61,451 nucleotides of DNA from an uncultured Gemmiger sp. GTDB taxonomy: Bacteria > Bacillota > Clostridia > Oscillospirales > Ruminococcaceae. Where the stretch lies: NCBI GenBank assembly GCA_944386225.1, contig CALXAH010000020.1:1-61451 (forward strand), read 5' to 3'. Position numbers and translations under genes: made by a program. Every line of letters begins with the position of its first letter. Within the stretch, counting starts at the first letter, position 1. The notes beneath the pieces are model-generated. The model did no database searches and was not told the DNA's origin. It was given only the letters and a program-made list of their open reading frames with translations. Shown here one piece after another: positions 33,277-42,209 of this stretch.

Positions 33277-33732
33277 TTATTCCTCGGTCAGGGTCATGCC
33301 GGCGTCCACCAGATGGCAGAACTCAAAATTCCCCTGCTTGTACACCGCAAAGGTGCCCTCCACCAGGATAGCCTGCCCCGGTTCCGGGAACTCCTCCGGC
33401 CACACCAGCTCCCCGGCGGGCACAAATTCCAGTCCCTGGGCGCAGCAGGCCAGAGCGTCCTCCACCACCACCGCGTAGAACCGCCCCTCCGGCTCATCGT
33501 AAACGGCAAACTCCCCGGCGGCCCGGATGGTCTTGCCCAGGTAGTCCTCCGGGTAGGCCAGCATATTGTACACCTCGGCAAAGACCATGGTGCTGCTCAA
33601 AGCGGTCAGATCCACGTCGATGCCGCTGTCCGGGGTGGCGGTGGGTTCCGGCGGGATGTAGGTGGAGGGGATCTCCCGGGCGCAGCCCGCCAGCAGCAGC
33701 ACCGCCAGCAGCCCGGCGATCCGGGCCCTCAC
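33277..33732 (-). CDS. Small lipoprotein with an OB-fold-like region, last gene of the zinc operon
   Basis: A 151-residue protein. The signal peptide ends in the lipobox LLAGC (Cys at residue 17), followed by a Pro/Thr tether. The mature part has AYPEDYLGKTIRAAGEFAVY, a pattern seen in OB-fold domains, and ends in a beta-strand rich stretch. The GTG start overlaps the znuB stop in a GTGA, and AAGGAGGCGGGC precedes it. Its position at the end of a zinc transport operon suggests a zinc-related role, perhaps handling metal outside the membrane, but the sequence does not show ligands beyond two Cys (CCAQ) and a His. Not matched with confidence. Confidence 0.75.
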   Translation of the reverse strand: MRARIAGLLAVLLLAGCAREIPSTYIPPEPTATPDSGIDVDLTALSSTMVFAEVYNMLAYPEDYLGKTIRAAGEFAVYDEPEGRFYAVVVEDALACCAQGLEFVPAGELVWPEEFPEPGQAILVEGTFAVYKQGNFEFCHLVDAGMTLTEE

Positions 33733-34571
33733 GCCCGCCTCCTTTTGCCGGCCAGCCAGAACAGCCCCCAGACGGCGATCTCCACCGCCACGATGGTGGA
33801 GCCCACCGGGGTGCCCGCCACCACCGCGATCAGGATACCGGCCGCGGCGCAGCCCACCGCGAACAGCGCCGCGCAGAGGGTGACCCCGCCGAAGCTGCCG
33901 CAGACCCGCATGGCCGCCAGCGCCGGAAACACCACCAGCCCGGTAACCAGCAGCGAGCCCACCAGGTTCATGGCCAGCACGATCACCACCGCGGCGCTGA
34001 CCGCCAGCAGCAGGTTGCAGGCTTTGGCCCCCACCCCGGCGGCGCGGGCAAAGTCCTCGTCAAAGGTCACGGCAAAGATGCGGTGGTAGAACAGGGCAAA
34101 CACCGCGGTGATGCCCAGCGCCAGCGCGGCGCTGAGCCATACCTCCCCGGCGGAGAGGGTCAGGATGGAGGTGGCGCCGAACAAAGTGGCGCACACATCG
34201 CCGCTCAAATTGGCGGAGGTGCCGAACAGGTTCATGAGCAGATAGCCCACCGCCATCGCCCCCACCGAGAGCATGGCGGTGGCGGCGTCCCCCCGCAGGG
34301 AGGCGTTCTGCCCGGCCCGCAGCAGCAGCACCGCGCAGACCACCGTGACCCCCAGCACAAAGGGCATCTCCCCCGCCAGGTTCAGCACCGAGGCCACCGC
34401 CATCGCCCCGAACGCCGCGTGGGACAGCCCGTCCCCGATAAAGGAAAACCGCCGCAGCACCAGCGGCACCCCCAGCAGGGAGGCGCACAGCGCGATCAGC
34501 ACCCCCACCGCCAGGGCGCTGCGCACAAAGGGATACTGCCAGTACAGCGCCAGTGTTTGCATCAGGCCCAT
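33729..34571 (-). CDS. znuB: Zinc ABC transporter permease (ZnuB/AdcB type)
   Basis: A 280-residue membrane protein of the metal ABC-3 permease family with seven to nine segments. Typical features are GVPLVLRRFSFIGDGLSHAAFGA near residue 32-54 and ALAAMRVCGSFGGVTLCAALF near 219-239. It overlaps the ATPase gene end by ten bases. With ZnuA and ZnuC it imports zinc (manganese is an alternative substrate for the family); zinc is preferred because of the Zur-like regulator at the head of the operon and the His-rich loop in ZnuA. Confidence 0.9.
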   Translation of the reverse strand: MGLMQTLALYWQYPFVRSALAVGVLIALCASLLGVPLVLRRFSFIGDGLSHAAFGAMAVASVLNLAGEMPFVLGVTVVCAVLLLRAGQNASLRGDAATAMLSVGAMAVGYLLMNLFGTSANLSGDVCATLFGATSILTLSAGEVWLSAALALGITAVFALFYHRIFAVTFDEDFARAAGVGAKACNLLLAVSAAVVIVLAMNLVGSLLVTGLVVFPALAAMRVCGSFGGVTLCAALFAVGCAAAGILIAVVAGTPVGSTIVAVEIAVWGLFWLAGKRRRA

Positions 34572-35251
34572 GCGTTTTCTCCTTTCCAGTTCTCATACTC
34601 CGCCCGGGTGCCGAAAAAGCTGGTCTGTGCCCCCAGGTACAGCACATGGCTGGCGTACTGCCGGGCCCCGGCCAGATCGTGGGAGATCATAAAGATGGCC
34701 GTGCCCTGCCCGTTCAGCTCTGCCAGCAGCCGGTACATCCCCGCCGCGGCCTGGCTGTCCAGCCCGGTCACCGGCTCGTCCAGCAGCAGCAGCTGATCCC
34801 CGGCGCAGAGGGCCCGGGCCAGCAGCACCCGCTGGCGCTGCCCGCCGCTCAGTTCCCGGAACCGACGCCGGGCAAACCCGGCCATGCCCACCTGTTCCAG
34901 CGCCCGGGCCGCGGCGGCCCGGTCCTCCCTGCCGTAAAAGGGCCGCCAGCCCCGGCGCCCCTGCCGGCCGGACAGCGCCACCTCCCACACCGAGGCGGGC
35001 ATATCCCGCTGCACCGCCGTCTGCTGGGGCAGCCAGCCCAGCTGGCCCGGAACCAGGCCCGGGGTCTCCAGGCAGCCCGCCACCGGCGGCAGCAAACCCA
35101 GCACCGTGCGCAGCAGGGTGGTTTTGCCCGCGCCGTTCTCCCCCAGTACCGCCAGCCAGTCGCCCCGGCGCAGCACAAAGTCCACCGGGCCGCTCACCGC
35201 CCGGCCCTCATACCCGGGGGTCAGCCCCCGGGCCCGGATCCGTTCTTCCAT
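34562..35251 (-). CDS. znuC: Zinc ABC transporter ATP-binding protein (ZnuC/AdcC type)
   Basis: A 229-residue ABC ATPase. Walker A GENGAGKTTLLRT near residue 36-48, Q-loop LPQQTAVQRDMP near 76, signature LSGGQRQRVLLARAL near 132-146, Walker B LLLLDEPVTGLD near 150-161 and H-loop ISHDL near 186. Slightly short but complete. It starts 13 bases after the binding protein gene behind AAAGGAGACAAG. Confidence 0.92.
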   Translation of the reverse strand: MEERIRARGLTPGYEGRAVSGPVDFVLRRGDWLAVLGENGAGKTTLLRTVLGLLPPVAGCLETPGLVPGQLGWLPQQTAVQRDMPASVWEVALSGRQGRRGWRPFYGREDRAAAARALEQVGMAGFARRRFRELSGGQRQRVLLARALCAGDQLLLLDEPVTGLDSQAAAGMYRLLAELNGQGTAIFMISHDLAGARQYASHVLYLGAQTSFFGTRAEYENWKGENAWA

Positions 35252-35264
35252 ATCTTGTCTCCTT

Positions 35265-36242
35265 TCAGGCCAGCGCCGCCGCCAGCACCTCCCGGTTGGC
35301 CTCCATCACCGCCAGCCAGGTCAGCCCGTTTTCGATCTGTTCTTCACTCACCGCCTGCATCGAGTTCAGCACCGCTTTCTCCAGCCCGTTCCGGGTGGTG
35401 GCCGCGATGGTATCGGCCAGGCTGCCGTCCGAGGTCTCGGTGATCAGGATGGTGTGCAGCCCGTTTTCGTCCGCCGCGGCGGCCAGCCGGGCCACGGTGG
35501 CAAAGCTGGCCTCGGTCTCGGCGCTGCAGCCCGTAAAGGCCGCGTAGCAGGTCAGGCCGTAGTCCCGGGCCAGATGGGCAAAGGGGAACCGGTCCCCGAA
35601 CAGCAGCACGGTGCGGCGGCCCGCCTCCACCGCCTGCCGGTAGCTTTCGTCCAGCGCGTCCAGCTGCTCGCCGTAGGCGGCGGCCCGGGCGGCATAGTCC
35701 CCCGCTGGGTCCAGTTCGGCCAGCGTTTCGGCCAGCACCCCGGTCAGGGTACGGGCGTTCGCCACCGACAGCCACACATGCTCGTCCGCTTCTTCTGCGT
35801 GGTCATGGTCGTGGTCCTCCTCCTCCGCCTGGGTGCCCAGGGCGGGCAGGGCGGTGCAGGCCTGCTGGCCCAGCGCCTCCACCAGCCGCACCACCCGGGG
35901 GCCGTCCCCGGTGCCGGCCAGCGCCCGCTCCAGCCAGACGTCCGACTGCCCGCCCACGCAGACAAGCAGATCGCACTCCTGCACCGTCAGCAGGTCGCGG
36001 GCGGTGGGCTGGTAGCTGTGCATGTCCACCCCGCCGCTCTGCAGCAATGTCAGTTCCACCCGGCCCTCCTGGCCGGCGGTCAGCTCCCGCAGCCAGTCCC
36101 AGGCGGGGAACACGGTAGCCACCACCCGCAGCGGTTCCTCCCCGCTCTCGGTGGCGGAGGGTGCCGGGGCCGCGGCCCCGCACCCGGTCAGAACAGCCAG
36201 CGCCAGCGCGGCGGCAGCAGCGAACACTCTTTTGTATTGCAT
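35265..36242 (-). CDS. znuA: Zinc-binding lipoprotein of the ABC transporter (ZnuA/AdcA type)
   Basis: A 325-residue lipoprotein: signal with LTGC lipobox, then a two-lobed metal-binding domain. Ligand histidines are seen in MHSYQPTARD near residue 74-83 and in EHVWLSVANA near 151. Between them lies the acidic His loop EEEDHDHDHAEEADEH typical of zinc (rather than manganese) receptors. The start at 36242 is taken from GGGAGGG nearby; the longer frame from 36326 would read through the terminator-like hairpin. The gene is separated from the preceding small membrane gene by 96 bases with that hairpin, so it may be differently expressed. Confidence 0.92.
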   Translation of the reverse strand: MQYKRVFAAAAALALAVLTGCGAAAPAPSATESGEEPLRVVATVFPAWDWLRELTAGQEGRVELTLLQSGGVDMHSYQPTARDLLTVQECDLLVCVGGQSDVWLERALAGTGDGPRVVRLVEALGQQACTALPALGTQAEEEDHDHDHAEEADEHVWLSVANARTLTGVLAETLAELDPAGDYAARAAAYGEQLDALDESYRQAVEAGRRTVLLFGDRFPFAHLARDYGLTCYAAFTGCSAETEASFATVARLAAAADENGLHTILITETSDGSLADTIAATTRNGLEKAVLNSMQAVSEEQIENGLTWLAVMEANREVLAAALA

Positions 36243-36285
36243 GGCAAAAGCCCTCCCGTTGTTGGTTCTGCCCCCAAAAGGGCAC

Positions 36286-36318
36286 AAAAATGCGAGGGCG
36301 GGCGCGGCGCGCCCCCTC
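36286..36318 (-). terminator. Terminator-like hairpin inside the zinc operon
   Basis: On the minus strand GAGGG and GGCGC pair across a small bulge with GCGCC and CCCTC, followed by GCATTTTT. It lies between the zur pair and znuA, so read-through or attenuation would set transporter level. Confidence 0.55.
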
Positions 36319-36338
36319 TCGGTCACGGAAAGGCTTTT

Positions 36339-36641
36339 TTAATTGTTCAGCCGTACCCGGCGTTCCACCGGGGTGACGCGTACCGGCAGCCGCCGCACCC
36401 GCACCGGGCGGCAAAGCCGGGCAAGCCCGGCCAGGGCCAGCCCCGCCGCCAAAAGCAGCCCCGCGGCCAGCAGACGCGCCAGATTCGAGGCCAGGCGCAG
36501 CCCCATGCATACCGGGCAGGCATCGTCCCCGTCGCAGTGGTGGGCGGCCTGCCCGGCCAGCAGCGCGGCGGCCCCCAGCGCCCCGGCCAGCACCAGCAGC
36601 GCCAGCAGCCCCGCCGCCAGACGCAGTACCCGGCCCCTCAC
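36339..36641 (-). CDS. Small membrane protein with a His/Cys motif, zinc operon
   Basis: A 100-residue protein with two hydrophobic segments (about residues 6-28 and 50-70) separated by AHHCDGDDACPVCMG, a likely metal-binding loop of His-His-Cys and CxxC. The C-terminus is Arg-rich. The GTG start overlaps the zur stop in GTGA, so it is translationally coupled to the regulator. Similar short His/Cys membrane proteins accompany zinc transport genes in other gut Clostridia as I recall, but no function is established. An extended frame upstream of 36641 has no support. Confidence 0.65.
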   Translation of the reverse strand: MRGRVLRLAAGLLALLVLAGALGAAALLAGQAAHHCDGDDACPVCMGLRLASNLARLLAAGLLLAAGLALAGLARLCRPVRVRRLPVRVTPVERRVRLNN

Positions 36642-37033
36642 AGCCCGGCCCCCCGGCAGGCGGCGCATACGCCGTATACCACCGTGCGCCGGGGATCCAC
36701 CGCAAAGCCGTGGCCCGCCAGCAGATGCTGCCCGGCCTGACGGGCCTGCTCGCACCGGATGCGCAGCAGCTGGCCGCACCGCTCGCACTTGCAGTGCAGC
36801 CCCGCCGGGGCGGCGTCCAGGTATTCAAACCGGGCGCCCTCCCCCTCCAGGGTGTACTTGGCGGCCCGGCCCTCGGCCACCAGCCGCTCCAGATACCGGT
36901 AGACGGTGGCGGTGGAGACGCTTTCCCCCAGCGCGGCCCGCAGCTGCCCGGCGGTAAAGGGCTGCCCGGCGGTCTGTTCCAGCCAGGTCTGCATGGCCCG
37001 CTGCTGGCGGGTCCGGTAAGCGGTGCGCTCCAT
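36638..37033 (-). CDS. Fur-family regulator, probably Zur
   Basis: A 131-residue Fur-family protein: winged helix with VSTATVYRYLERLVAEGRAA near residue 37-56, regulatory strand GARFEYLDAAPAGLHCKCERCG near 66-87 and the structural zinc site made of two CxxC pairs (CERC and CAAC). It heads the zinc uptake operon, with a palindrome on its own promoter, which supports Zur over Fur or PerR. AGGAGG is seven bases ahead of the ATG at 37033; the longer frame from 37132 would include the promoter. Confidence 0.88.
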   Translation of the reverse strand: MERTAYRTRQQRAMQTWLEQTAGQPFTAGQLRAALGESVSTATVYRYLERLVAEGRAAKYTLEGEGARFEYLDAAPAGLHCKCERCGQLLRIRCEQARQAGQHLLAGHGFAVDPRRTVVYGVCAACRGAGL

Positions 37034-37053
37034 GGTGTGTCCTCCTGCGAATT

Positions 37054-37068
37054 TGAGAATCGTTCTCA
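37054..37068. promoter_or_regulatory. Zur/Fur-type operator
   Basis: TGAGAATCGTTCTCA is a perfect 6-3-6 palindrome placed between the -10 box and the start codon of the zur gene, where binding would block transcription. Confidence 0.8.
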
Positions 37069-37069
37069 T

Positions 37070-37099
37070 AGTATACCCAAAGCGCCCCGCCCCCGTCAA
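37070..37099 (-). promoter_or_regulatory. Promoter of the zinc operon
   Basis: Minus strand TTGACG (37094-37099), 18 bases, TATACT (37070-37075), followed directly by the operator. Confidence 0.65.
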
Positions 37100-37206
37100 G
37101 GGCCCCGGATACTTTTCACCGATTCTCCACAACCGGCAAAATCCGCCCTCAGCATACCAATTTCGCGCTTTTCTTGGTTAATTATGCAAAGCAGCCCCCC
37201 CGGCGA

Positions 37207-37235
37207 TTGAAAAGCCCGGGGGCGAAACGTACAAT
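37207..37235 (+). promoter_or_regulatory. Promoter of the Tad pilus operon
   Basis: TTGAAA (37207-37212), 17 bases, TACAAT (37230-37235), 53 bases before the first start codon. Confidence 0.6.
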
Positions 37236-37287
37236 AAATCTGTTAATAAAGTATTCACAAAATCCACACACGCGGGAGGGTTCCACC

Positions 37288-38319
37288 ATGGCGATCAAAC
37301 TACTTTTCTGCTGGCAGGACCGGTATTTCGGCGAGCAGCTGAACCTGCTGCTCAGTGAGGACCCCCGCTCTTTCCGGGTGCTGTATTTTACCGACCCGGC
37401 CCGGGCGGAGGACTGGCTGCGCACCAGCGGCGAAACGGTGGACTGTATCCTGGGCGCGCCGCGCTTTCTGCGGGGGCTGGACCCGGCCTTTGGCCTGCCG
37501 GTCGCCCTGGGGGAGGACACCAGCGCCGAGGAACCCCTCTCGGTCAATATGTACCAGCGCCGCCAGGACCTGGTGGATGATCTGAAGAACCTGCTGCGGG
37601 CCAAAGGGCTGCTGGCGGCGGCCGCGGCCTCCCGCAGCCAGGGCCGGGTGATCGCTTTCTTCTCCACCCAGGGCGGCGCGGGCAAGACCACCCTGGCCTA
37701 CCTGACCGCCCTCAAGGCGGCGGAGCAGGGCAAGACGGTCTACCTGAACCTGGAAACCGCCCCCTGCACCGATTCCCTCTATGCCCCCTGCGGCACGGTG
37801 AGCGCCGAGGAATACCTCTGCGCCGTGCAGGACCGGGAGGATCCGGCCCGCACCCTGCTGCCGGCGCTGAGCCGCAACGAGCACGACGTGCTGGTGCTGC
37901 CCACCCCCGCCAGCGTGCGGGACCAGAGCGCCTTGACCGGCGCGGACGTGCAGTTTCTGGTGGAATCCATCCTGCGGGGCGCCTCGCCGGACTGGCTGAT
38001 CCTGGATCTGTCCTCGGTGCTGAACGAGGTATCCAGCCGGGCGATGGATCTGGCCGACCGGGTGGTGCTGGTCTACGGGGACGACCGCCTGGGCGAGCAC
38101 AAGCGCCGGCGTTTCCTGGCCGACCCGGCCTTCTCCAGCCTGCCCTGCGCGGGCAAGGAGCTGGTGGCGGGCAACCGCTGCCGGGAAAAGTACGCCGACG
38201 GCCGGTACGACGCGGCCTTCCCCTACTCCGCCAGCCTGGCCAGCGTGCCGGACGTGCGGGCGGTGCTGCGGGGCAACCCGGATCTGGAAAAGGGCTGCGC
38301 CGCCATCCTGAGTTTCTGA
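37288..38319 (+). CDS. CpaE/TadZ-like ParA-type ATPase
   Basis: A 343-residue protein. Residues 1-110 form a degenerate receiver-like domain (LLFCWQDRYFGEQLNLLLSE), and from about residue 118 a ParA/MinD-type ATPase with deviant Walker A FFSTQGGAGKTTLAY and switch region LILDLSSVLNEVS. TadZ proteins localise the pilus machine at the cell pole. It is the first gene of the tad operon, 19 bases ahead of tadA. GGGAGGG sets the start; the longer frame from 37174 is rejected. Confidence 0.88.
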   Translation: MAIKLLFCWQDRYFGEQLNLLLSEDPRSFRVLYFTDPARAEDWLRTSGETVDCILGAPRFLRGLDPAFGLPVALGEDTSAEEPLSVNMYQRRQDLVDDLKNLLRAKGLLAAAAASRSQGRVIAFFSTQGGAGKTTLAYLTALKAAEQGKTVYLNLETAPCTDSLYAPCGTVSAEEYLCAVQDREDPARTLLPALSRNEHDVLVLPTPASVRDQSALTGADVQFLVESILRGASPDWLILDLSSVLNEVSSRAMDLADRVVLVYGDDRLGEHKRRRFLADPAFSSLPCAGKELVAGNRCREKYADGRYDAAFPYSASLASVPDVRAVLRGNPDLEKGCAAILSF

Positions 38320-38338
38320 TCGTAAAGGAGCAACCGGC

Positions 38339-39583
<1,245 letters not shown>

Positions 39584-39584
39584 T

Positions 39585-40397
39585 ATGAGCAAAAAGCAGA
39601 AAGCCCCCAAAAAGGTCAAGGAGCCGCCCCGTCCGGAGCGTACCGAGTCCGGCGGGCTGGACTATTCGGTCTACTACATGAAGCCCGCCGAAAAGCTGGG
39701 CTATATCCTGCTGGCCGCGGCGGGGCTGTTCGCGCTGGGGTATATCTTTTACCGGTCGGCGATCCTGGCGGGGCTGCTGGCGCTGCTGTCCCTGAAATAC
39801 CCGGCCATCCGCACCAAGCAGATCATCGCGGCCCGCCGCCGCAAGCTGACCCTGCAGTTCAAGGATATGCTGTACAGCCTGTCCTCGGCGCTGGGGGCGG
39901 GCTGCTCGGTGGAAAAGGCCATGGCGGTGGCCCTGGAGGATATGGAGCGCCAGTACGTGGACCCGCGCACCCACATCATCCAGGAGCTGGAGCTGATCGT
40001 CTCCAAGCTGAGCATGAACCAGAACATCGAGGATCTGCTGATCGATCTGTCCGAGCGGTCGGGCATCGACGACATCCGCACCTTTGCCAATATCTTTGAG
40101 ATTTCCAAGCGCACCGGCGGCAACCTGATCCAGATCATCCGCCAGACCTCCGACGTGATCAGCCAGAAGATCGAGACCAAGCAGGAGATCGACACCCTGC
40201 TGGCGGAAAAGAAGATGGAGCAGAAGGTGCTGACCGTCATGCCCATCCTGCTGATGCTGCTGCTGACCCAGACCACCGGCGACTTTATGGCGCCGCTGTT
40301 CCACAACCCCACGGGGGTGCTGGTGTCCACCTTCGCGCTGGCTTTGATCGGGGTGGGCTACCTGTGGGGCCTGAAACTCACCGACATTACCATTTAA
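39585..40397 (+). CDS. tadB: Pilus assembly membrane protein TadB
   Basis: A 270-residue inner-membrane platform protein of the GspF-like type II secretion F family. A Lys/Pro-rich cytoplasmic start (residues 1-30) precedes paired segments near 36-70, the domain KLTLQFKDMLYSLSSALGAG near 85-104 and ISKRTGGNLIQIIRQ near 165-180, with two more segments at the end (about 212-268). The start at 39585 is one base after the tadA stop. Confidence 0.92.
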   Translation: MSKKQKAPKKVKEPPRPERTESGGLDYSVYYMKPAEKLGYILLAAAGLFALGYIFYRSAILAGLLALLSLKYPAIRTKQIIAARRRKLTLQFKDMLYSLSSALGAGCSVEKAMAVALEDMERQYVDPRTHIIQELELIVSKLSMNQNIEDLLIDLSERSGIDDIRTFANIFEISKRTGGNLIQIIRQTSDVISQKIETKQEIDTLLAEKKMEQKVLTVMPILLMLLLTQTTGDFMAPLFHNPTGVLVSTFALALIGVGYLWGLKLTDITI

Positions 40398-40410
40398 GGA
40401 GGGAAGCGGT

Positions 40411-41280
40411 ATGGAAAGCCTGATCTACATCCCCTTTCTGGTTGTGATGGTGGTGTTCGCCCTGCTCTACCTGAAAGGCAAAGCCAAATACGCCGCCTTC
40501 GTGTCGGCGCTGGATAAGGAGACCTTCGGCCTGCGGGACTTTTTCCCGGTGGGCTTCATGGCCATGGAGCTGAGCGGCTACAAGTACGCCTCCAACCTGG
40601 ACCGCACCCTGCGCCGCCAGCTGGCCGAGCTGTACACCGCCGAATACCAGGAATTCTACCTGCGGGTGATCTGGGCCCAGGCGGTGAGCAACGCGCTGAT
40701 CGGCCTGCTTATGGGCACGTTGTTCTTTGCCGCCATGGGGGGCGACCCCCTGATGCTGGTGGTGGGCGCGGCCCTGGGGGCGGCGCTGGCCTGGTCGGCC
40801 TTTGCGGACGTGAAGAACCGGGTGGAGAAGCGCCATCTGCTGGTGGCGGTGGATCTGCCCGATCTGACCAACCAGATCATCATCCTTTCCGGCGCGGGGC
40901 TTACCATCCGGGCGGCCCTGCTCAAGATCAGCGCCGAGATGCCCGCCACCGGCCCGCTGTACCAGGCCCTGGCCAAAACCACCGAAAAGATGGAGCACGG
41001 CGCCACCGATGAGGAGGCGCTGGACCAGCTGACGGTGGCCTGCAACATGCCCCAGGTACGCCGGTTCGTTTCGGTGATCCTGCAGAACATGCACCGGGGC
41101 GGCTCGGATGTGCTGATCGCGCTGCAGGATATCGGCAAGGAGCTGTGGGAGGCCCGCAAGGCGGCCGCCCGGCAGATCGCCGAGGAAACATCCACCAAGC
41201 TGCTGTTCCCCATGATGCTGATGCTGATCGCCGTTATCCTGCTGGTAGCGGCGCCGGCGGTCATGGGGATGGCGATATAA
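40411..41280 (+). CDS. tadC: Pilus assembly membrane protein TadC
   Basis: A 289-residue second F-domain platform protein. Segments at about residues 5-22, 95-135 and 262-288 flank the domain DLPDLTNQIIILSGAGLTIRAAL near 149-171. Start follows GGAGGGAAGCGG. TadB and TadC together form the membrane platform around the TadA ATPase. Confidence 0.92.
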   Translation: MESLIYIPFLVVMVVFALLYLKGKAKYAAFVSALDKETFGLRDFFPVGFMAMELSGYKYASNLDRTLRRQLAELYTAEYQEFYLRVIWAQAVSNALIGLLMGTLFFAAMGGDPLMLVVGAALGAALAWSAFADVKNRVEKRHLLVAVDLPDLTNQIIILSGAGLTIRAALLKISAEMPATGPLYQALAKTTEKMEHGATDEEALDQLTVACNMPQVRRFVSVILQNMHRGGSDVLIALQDIGKELWEARKAAARQIAEETSTKLLFPMMLMLIAVILLVAAPAVMGMAI

Positions 41281-41284
41281 CCGT

Positions 41285-41299
41285 CCCGCATTTTGCGGG
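41285..41299 (+). promoter_or_regulatory. Small hairpin ahead of the Flp pilin gene
   Basis: CCCGCA / TGCGGG with a three-base loop, between the tadC stop and the pilin ribosome binding site. With the stem at 41538-41560 it brackets the pilin gene. Confidence 0.4.
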
Positions 41300-41330
41300 G
41301 CCACGACCAGAGGAAAGGAGGAAACCACCC

Positions 41331-41519
41331 ATGAAAGAGATGCTTCGCCGTTTCTGGCAGGAGGAGGAAGGCATGGGCACCGTGGAGATCGTGATCATCA
41401 TCGGCATCCTGGTGGCCGTGGCCCTGATCTTCCGCAAAGCGCTGCTGGGCTTTGTTCAGGATCTGATGGACAAGTTCTTCAACACCGGCAATGTGCCGGG
41501 CGTGACCGATCCCGCCTGA
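41331..41519 (+). CDS. Flp-type pilin precursor
   Basis: A 62-residue prepilin. A charged leader MKEMLRRFWQEEEG ends at the likely peptidase site G-MGTVE, with the conserved Glu at +5 position of the mature protein, followed by the hydrophobic helix IVIIIGILVAVALIF. The mature pilin is about 48 residues, the short size typical of Flp pilins. The start follows AAAGGAGG. It is the main structural subunit expected for this locus. Confidence 0.9.
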   Translation: MKEMLRRFWQEEEGMGTVEIVIIIGILVAVALIFRKALLGFVQDLMDKFFNTGNVPGVTDPA

Positions 41520-41537
41520 TCCGCACCCTAGCACCCC

Positions 41538-41560
41538 GGGGCGGGCCGCCGGCCCGCCCC
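41538..41560 (+). promoter_or_regulatory. Stable hairpin after the Flp pilin gene
   Basis: A ten-base-pair stem GGGGCGGGCC / GGCCCGCCCC with a GCC loop and no T run, between the pilin and the tadE-like gene. More likely an mRNA stabiliser or partial terminator than a full stop. Confidence 0.6.
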
Positions 41561-41591
41561 TTACCAAGATTTTCAGCAAGGAGGCAACCCC

Positions 41592-42206
41592 ATGAAAAAA
41601 CGCGGCCGCTGCAAAGGCTCCATGACGGTGGAGATGGCCATTCTGTTCCCGGTGATCTTCTTCACCATTCTGGGGATGCTGTACCTTTGTATCATAAAAT
41701 ACCAGAACATCGCCGCGGGCACCGCCGCCATGCGGGCCGCGGCCCGGGGCGCAGTCTGCTGGGACAAGCTGGGCGGCGACGGGGCCTGGGATTTCCAGAC
41801 CCTGGAGGGCGAGGAGAGCGGCGGCGGCCTGCTGGTGGCCGCCAACTACTCCGAGCACGACCCCTACCGCTATATTCTGGACACCAAGTCGGAAAAGCGG
41901 GAGGCCAACGTGCAGGCCTACGCCCGCTGGCTGTTGGAGGGCAACCCCTCGGTCATGGGGGAGGATGCGGGCTCCGAGGAACCGCTGGTGGACAAAACCG
42001 GCAACATCCTGCAGAAATACGTCACCGTTTCCATCACCAAACGGTACACCAATCCGTTTGAAGATGTGATGGCCCAGGTGGGCCTGTCCGCGCCGGACGA
42101 GGCGGTCATCACCGCCAGCGCCCCGCTGAACACCCCCGCCGAATTCATCCGCAACGCGTCCTTTATCTACGATCTGGTCAAGGGCGACGGCTACAAGGGG
42201 GGCTGA
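41592..42206 (+). CDS. TadE-like minor pilin
   Basis: A 204-residue protein with the TadE opening: basic leader MKKRGRCKGSMTVEMAILFP followed by one membrane helix (about 12-36), then an extracellular region with AAGTAAMRAAARGAV. The SMTVE motif is the pseudopilin cleavage-like site. It starts behind AAGGAGG, and the next gene begins three bases after its stop. Confidence 0.85.
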   Translation: MKKRGRCKGSMTVEMAILFPVIFFTILGMLYLCIIKYQNIAAGTAAMRAAARGAVCWDKLGGDGAWDFQTLEGEESGGGLLVAANYSEHDPYRYILDTKSEKREANVQAYARWLLEGNPSVMGEDAGSEEPLVDKTGNILQKYVTVSITKRYTNPFEDVMAQVGLSAPDEAVITASAPLNTPAEFIRNASFIYDLVKGDGYKGG

Positions 42207-42209
42207 CCG

